From contig VZRS01012584.1 of assembly GCA_013398055.1 (NCBI GenBank), forward strand, positions 1 through 64,000: DNA of 64,000 bases. The letters run 5' to 3'. Below are positions 60,021 through 64,000 of the stretch, one piece after another (within the stretch, counting starts at the first letter, position 1; each line of letters starts with the position of its first letter). The notes below the pieces were generated by a model that was given only the letters and a program-made list of their open reading frames with translations, did no database searches and was not told where the DNA came from. Position numbers and translations under genes: made by a program. Source of the stretch: Ifrita kowaldi. Taxonomy: Eukaryota; Chordata; Aves; Passeriformes; Cinclosomatidae.

Positions 60021-61162
60021 CTGTTGGCTTTCAGGACTGCTTCATTGTCCTGAGAACCAAGAGGCTGCTGGAGAGGGGTGGCCATGTAGCAGAGTTTGAA
60101 AAGCAGGTGCTTCAAGTTTTATTGTGTCCAGCATTTTTGATGTAGAGGGTGTGAGGAGAAGGAGAAGGAAGAAAAGGAGAGTTTGCAACAGGTGGCCATT
60201 TCAAGCAGCTGGGCAGATTGTCCACCCCATTCCCAAGAGTCTGTCATGGACATAGATTGGATGTCACTGGCTGCTGCAGCAGGTGGAGCGATACTGGGAT
60301 GGGCTGTGCCACGCACCTGATGCAATTTCATGTGACTCAGGGAAGGGGCTCAAGCTTCTTCTTGAAGTCTGGAAGGGTGGGACCTCACCAAGCACCATCC
60401 ACCTGGTGAGCTGCTGGTTGTGCACATGAACGAGCAGCAGAGTCATACCACTACAAAGCACCCAGCACAGAGCTTCATGGAGATCTTGCTTTTGCTCTTA
60501 CACTGAAAGCAAGGAATTAAAAAGGAGGAAAGGGTCAAAAAAAACCCAGACTAGCCTTTGGAAGGTCATCTCCAGAGCAACCTTGGGGTGGTTGCTTTTG
60601 ACCTATCACATTCAGCCCCAGAAAGCTGTTTGCAGAATGTGGTGTAACTGGAGGGGGTTGAGGAGAGCAGCAATGGCAGACTGGGTTGGGAGAGTCTGAT
60701 TTGCCTGTGGATCTGTGCTGTGTGTCAAAGATCCAGGAAAATAACCCAGTGGACAGTATTTTGAAGGACAGAGTATGGGTTGGGATTGAACAGGTGGATG
60801 GCTCTTGCAGATTATCTAGATTAAATTGGGAGTTGTCTCCCAAGTGGGAGCCACATAATTCAGAATACTGGTCACTTCTCCCAGGGAAAAGGATTCCATT
60901 CTGCTGGGGGTCAGCTGCACCTGTTCCTTGGCTCTTCTTCTTTCAGCTGGGACTCCTGCTGGTCATCCTTCATGACAGTTAGTGACCCAACCAGTAGCAG
61001 AAGCTGGGGGTGGGAGAGGAAAACTGTGCAGACTTTTGTATTCTGTTAAATCACAGAAATGAGTTCTGGAAGATTTCTCTGACACCATCTCTGCTCTGGC
61101 CAGCTGAACTGGAAGGACTTTTTTGCTCTGAATGACTCTTCCCCTAATGTGTTTCATTGCAG

Positions 61163-61303
61163 CGGTCAGCTGTTGACCTGTTTAGGGACTGACTTCCACC
61201 GTGGAGCTGGAGTCCTGGATGTGTTCTACGAAACACCCTCCCTTCTCCTCTCTTGTGGATATGACACCTACATCCGCTACTGGGACATACGGACCAGCAC
61301 CAG
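61163..61303 (+). CDS. FBXW4: FBXW4 exon 7 (WD repeat)
   Basis: 141 bases, acceptor TTTCATTGCAG, donor CAG-GTGAGC. It encodes GQLLTCLGTDFHRGAGVLDV and then FYETPSLLLSCGYDTYIRYW and DIRTST, matching the GAGVLDV...LLSCGYDTYxRYWD region of FBXW4. SCGYDTYIRYWD is a textbook WD-repeat last strand. It starts by completing a serine codon with exon 6 and ends in phase 2, completed by exon 8 to give TRKC. Confidence 0.97.
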
Positions 61304-61461
61304 GTGAGCCTGCCCTGCTGCCATCTGGGGCCCACACAAGGCTCCTTGGACTCCCCTTGTGCAGCATCTGGGAACTCAGCTCTCACTGAATTAGCTCCTT
61401 CAGGCAAAGTGGATGGAGGAGTGGAGGCTCAGCCCTGCTCTGGTTTGTGTTGCCCTTGCAG
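61304..61461 (+). other. FBXW4: FBXW4 intron 7 (158 bases)
   Basis: Short GTGAGC...TTGCCCTTGCAG intron. The sharp contrast between the compact 3' end of the gene and the two preceding large introns is notable. Confidence 0.95.
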
Positions 61462-61603
61462 GAAGTGCGTCCAGGAGTGGGAAGAGCCCCATGACAGTGC
61501 CCTGTACTGCATAAGGAGTGATAAGAACCATATGATTGCCAGCGGCTCTTCCTACTACGGCGTGGTGCGCCTCTGGGATAAGCGGCAGACTCGGTGTCTG
61601 CAG
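61462..61603 (+). CDS. FBXW4: FBXW4 exon 8 (WD repeat)
   Basis: 142 bases, acceptor TGCCCTTGCAG, donor CAG-GTGAGC. It encodes KCVQEWEEPHDSALYCIRSD and then KNHMIASGSSYYGVVRLWDK and RQTRCLQ. The EWEEPHDSxLYC and SGSSYYGVVRLWD segments are highly characteristic of FBXW4, and VRLWD closes the blade. It ends in phase 0. Confidence 0.97.
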
Positions 61604-61856
61604 GTGAGCACCGGTGGGAGGCTGGGCAGCAGCAGAGCTTCTCAGCTGTTCTCTGGCAGCCCAGTGCTCATGCCTCTTGGGAAAAAGAAAGAGGGACTGC
61701 TGGGCTGTCTTGGGGCTAGTCCACCATGGCAAACCTAACCTATGTGCGGGGAAAACCTGCTTTGCTTGGACATCTCAGCCTTTGGATCTGTAACACCAGC
61801 GGGGGTCTTTGGGCTGACCTCTTTTCTGAAAGGTTGATTTTCCTGTTTTCTTGCAG
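61604..61856 (+). other. FBXW4: FBXW4 intron 8 (253 bases)
   Basis: GTGAGC donor and TGTTTTCTTGCAG acceptor. Nothing else is seen. Confidence 0.95.
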
Positions 61857-61973
61857 AGCTTTCACCTGTCTTCACCCACCAGCAGCCCAGTGTACTGCCT
61901 CCGTTTCAGTACCACCCACCTGTATGCTGCCCTGGCATCAGCCCTGCATGTCCTGGACTTCACGGCCTCATGA
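61857..61973 (+). CDS. FBXW4: FBXW4 exon 9, C-terminus and stop
   Basis: 117 coding bases after TTTTCTTGCAG. It encodes SFHLSSPTSSPVYCLRFSTT and then HLYAALASALHVLDFTAS and a TGA at 61971. SSPVYCLR and LYAALxxxLHVLDF are the conserved C-terminal strands that close the propeller. The protein ends with TAS rather than the short QNP-type tail of the human protein, an ordinary species difference at a variable end. From exon 2 onward the open product is about 324 residues, in line with the roughly 410-residue full-length protein minus the F-box exon. Confidence 0.97.
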   Translation, partial: SFHLSSPTSSPVYCLRFSTTHLYAALASALHVLDFTAS

Positions 61974-62625
61974 AGGGCACCACAGCTGCTTCTGGTGACC
62001 CCAACGCAGCAGAGCTGACACAGCTCAGGGAATTGCAGGGCAGGAGAGGTGAGAAAGGCCCACAAGGCTTCTGAAGGGACTTTTTTCCTGCCAGAAAGCT
62101 ACAATGAAGAGTGCACAAAGGGCCAAACTTTCTCAACCTCACCTGCCTGTTAGTGAAAATAATAGGGAAATTGTCCTTTACCCTTTTTATTTTGTGCAAG
62201 TCAGGGTTTGTTTTATTAACTGTGTTCCTTGCTTTCTTTTCTTTTTTTTTTTAAATTTCCTTTTTTTTCCTGTGGATACATCATTTGAGGGGCAAGCTGA
62301 GTCAGGATGCCCCATCCGCTATGTGCTGGTCAGGTTGAGATCAGCCAAGCTCTAAGCATGTGAAGCAAGACTAGGCTGTGTGTAGGGTGGACTGATTTGG
62401 TGGAAGGGAAAGGTGCCTGGAGTGAGGGCCACCTTTCTCTTTAACTTGCTGTCCTGACAGCTGCTTGTGTTGTCCTTCACACCCAAGAGCAACAATTGAG
62501 CTAAAAGGCAGAGCCAGCCCTGCTTTCAGTGTGCCTCCCCAAGCTGGCCGTCAGGTCAGGCTGTGCACTTGGCAGGGCTGAAATGGTCGTGTTTTGCTAA
62601 ATAAAACTGAAAGGAAACAGAAGAG
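61974..62625 (+). other. FBXW4: FBXW4 3' untranslated region
   Basis: Non-coding sequence between the TGA and the polyadenylation signal, about 650 bases. It includes a T-rich stretch at 62235-62270. The end is placed about 20 bases after AATAAA, where a GT-rich TGCATGTTTTGTTTC stretch follows and could serve as the downstream element. Confidence 0.8.
62600..62605 (+). terminator. FBXW4: Polyadenylation signal AATAAA
   Basis: Canonical hexamer, the first one in sense orientation after the FBXW4 stop codon, followed within 20-40 bases by a GT/T-rich element. It is the probable end of the transcript. Confidence 0.85.
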
Positions 62626-64000
62626 ATTGCATGTTTTGTTTCAGCTTCTGAAGGGGCTGTGATGTTACCTGCTGATTTGCAGGGGCCTGGCTGGGTGGGG
62701 GAGGTTGGACCTATTTTCAGATGCTGTCTCCATGTCCAACAGATCTCTCACCCTGGCAAGACCCTGTGACACTGCTGCACTGAGGCGGTTCCTGGGAGCT
62801 TGGATCTCCTGTCACTTTTTCAAACAAGAATTCAAAAAGTAGGATCTGTGACTCATTTGGTGCCTGCATAATGAAGCAGCAAACCAGACCAGTTACAAAC
62901 ACCTGGATGTGATTTACTGGGATCCTGTAGGCACATCGAAGTGGGCTCTGCTCCTTTTTGTGTCATCCTTCTGAACCTGTCATGGGTCTCTGAACAACCA
63001 TAGCTTTCAGTGTGCTCTGTGCTGTCTGATTGCATGTGGATAATGTGCTACAAGTGAATACAGTGGTGTCTGGGGTCTGGCCCTCCTTGGGGAAGGAAGT
63101 GCAGGAACCCTACTTGGTTCTGAGTTTGGATAGGTAAAGGAGAGATTTGTATCACAAACTGGGAGCACTTCTAGGGTGAGCCACTCAGCATGGTGCTTTG
63201 TTAGAACTTAGTTCATTTCCACTGTCAAGAGGCTGCTCTTCCCTTGTGATGCACAAGAATTGGAGGAATATGTTTGCTGGAGCCCTGGATTCTAAGGAAT
63301 TGTTGTGGTTTGAAAGCAGCCTCATCAGGGGAGCTGTGCTGGCAGCCCATCAGCAGCTCACTTGAAGGTAGGGTTTGCAGGGTTTGTTTGGGTAGTAACT
63401 GTTCATGTATGAACTGGGACGGAACAACATTCAGAAATCTAAGCAAGAGGATGGCTGTTGGAGAGGAGTTGGTAAAGCAGCACTGCTGGGGTTGTTCCTG
63501 CGCAGTGCGGTTTGCAATGGGCCATGTTTGTGCCTTCACTGAAGGGTGGGCAGCTGCTGCTGCTAAGCTGGCCAGCAGCCCAGCCACTGCTTCCCCTCTG
63601 TGCCATGCAAATGGAGGCAGCTGCACGTTGGTTCCCGCGCTCTTCAGAGCCGTGTCACGTCGTGAATGGCTGGCACTAAGGAAGCAACTGTGTGTCTTCC
63701 TCTTTACCCTGTTTCACAGGCTGTGCCCACTCAGGGCTAAGCATTGATGCTGTTTGCAGAGATACCAAAGTCACCAGAGCATCCTTCTGACTGCACAGAG
63801 GAGCTGCATAACTGCACAGGAGGGAGCTGCTTCCAACCACATCCCAGGCAAGTAATGGGTGTGAGGAAGCAGTTCTTGTTTTCCACACATTACTGCCTTC
63901 AGCAGTGGTGGCAGACAGGGAACCCTGTAGAAGGTGTTATGTTGCTCATGGAGTGTGGGGACAGGGCTGCTGGTTGTGGATGTCGTGTGCTCCTTTGCAT
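62626..64000. other. Downstream flank, no gene recognised
   Basis: The 1.4 kb after the FBXW4 poly(A) site shows no exon with protein similarity on either strand. The long frame at 63274-63747 has no family resemblance and no splice or promoter context. In other vertebrates the DPCD gene lies on this side, but I cannot identify any of it here. Confidence 0.7.

Larger units (their letters stand above)
48734..61162 (+). other. FBXW4: FBXW4 intron 6 (12.4 kb) with putative regulatory blocks
   Basis: GTGAGT donor and TTTCATTGCAG acceptor. It contains the putative elements at 49990, 52450, 54840 and 59390 described separately. The stretches 48734-49980, 50140-52440, 52840-54830, 55810-59380 and 60020-61162 show no exon, RNA gene or recognisable transposon. 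Confidence 0.88.
13306..62625 (+). other. FBXW4: FBXW4 gene, exons 2-9 and 3' UTR (5' part outside window)
   Basis: Eight exons on the + strand join in frame into about 324 residues that align colinearly, without gaps that break the frame, with vertebrate FBXW4 (dactylin) from just after its F-box to the C-terminus. FBXW4 is a cytoplasmic substrate-recognition subunit expected to bind SKP1-CUL1 through its F-box and to hold substrates on a WD-repeat beta-propeller. Its physiological substrates are not well defined. Visible WD features are GH/AH starts (GHQEDVC, AHEQEVN) and WD-like ends (TAKVW, LRIWD, IRYWD, VRLWD). Intron phases after exons 2-8 are 2, 2, 0, 2, 2, 2 and 0, and each is satisfied by the next exon. 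Exon 1 with the F-box is missing. Confidence 0.95.

Noticed and set aside
61304..61738. Single long frame running through exon 8 and its flanks
   Set aside because: Only 61462-61603 is coding. The extensions read through intron 7 and intron 8, past clear AG acceptor and GT donor sites.
63274..63747. Plus-strand open frame of 157 codons in the downstream flank
   Set aside because: No family resemblance. Its Cys/Trp/Ala-rich composition is typical of a chance frame in GC-rich sequence, and it lies beyond the FBXW4 poly(A) site with no supporting signals.
62626..64000. Search for a neighbouring DPCD or other gene end
   Set aside because: Gene order in other vertebrates makes it plausible, but no exon, UTR signal or poly(A) site of such a gene could be identified.

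Overview
This is a piece of vertebrate nuclear genome, almost certainly from a bird. It carries small phase-consistent exons separated by long GT-AG introns, sparse repeats dominated by CR1 LINE fragments with the typical avian 3' end, and no dense SINE content. The only protein-coding gene I can support is FBXW4 (F-box and WD-repeat protein 4, dactylin) on the + strand. Eight coding exons are visible: 13306-13401, 16129-16314, 17495-17627, 20119-20213, 48668-48733, 61163-61303, 61462-61603 and 61857-61973. They join in frame into about 324 residues ending at a TGA. A 3' UTR of about 650 bases follows, with an AATAAA signal at 62600. These match exons 2-9 of the nine-exon vertebrate gene. The F-box exon 1 is not in the window and should lie to the left. 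The CpG-rich first 210 bases look like the edge of its promoter island.

Layout: 1-4681 is a disturbed assembly region. Single N characters at 815 and 2879 join contigs whose ends were never merged, so a 548-base block and a 1.8-kb block each appear twice and a CR1 tail appears three times. 4682-13305 is plain intron 1. 13306-20213 holds exons 2-5, including a well-supported GC-AG intron 2. 20214-48667 (intron 5, 28.5 kb) and 48734-61162 (intron 6, 12.4 kb) contain most of the interesting signal. The last three exons are packed within 0.8 kb, then come the 3' UTR and about 1.4 kb of featureless flank.

The two large introns contain at least eight discrete blocks that look unlike ordinary intron: CpGs retained well above the local background, repeated homeodomain cores (TAATTA/CAATTA), and AT-rich motif clusters with no coding potential. 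It is established that FBXW4 and its introns lie next to FGF8, that these introns harbour long-range FGF8 enhancers (limb apical ridge, midbrain-hindbrain and other sites), and that rearrangements here cause split hand/foot malformation 3 in humans and Dactylaplasia in mice. I therefore infer that these blocks are the avian copies of the FGF8 enhancer array. The exact assignment of each block to a known enhancer needs an alignment.

I found no tRNA, rRNA, CRISPR array or intact mobile element. The many open frames in the introns and flanks are chance or repeat-derived.
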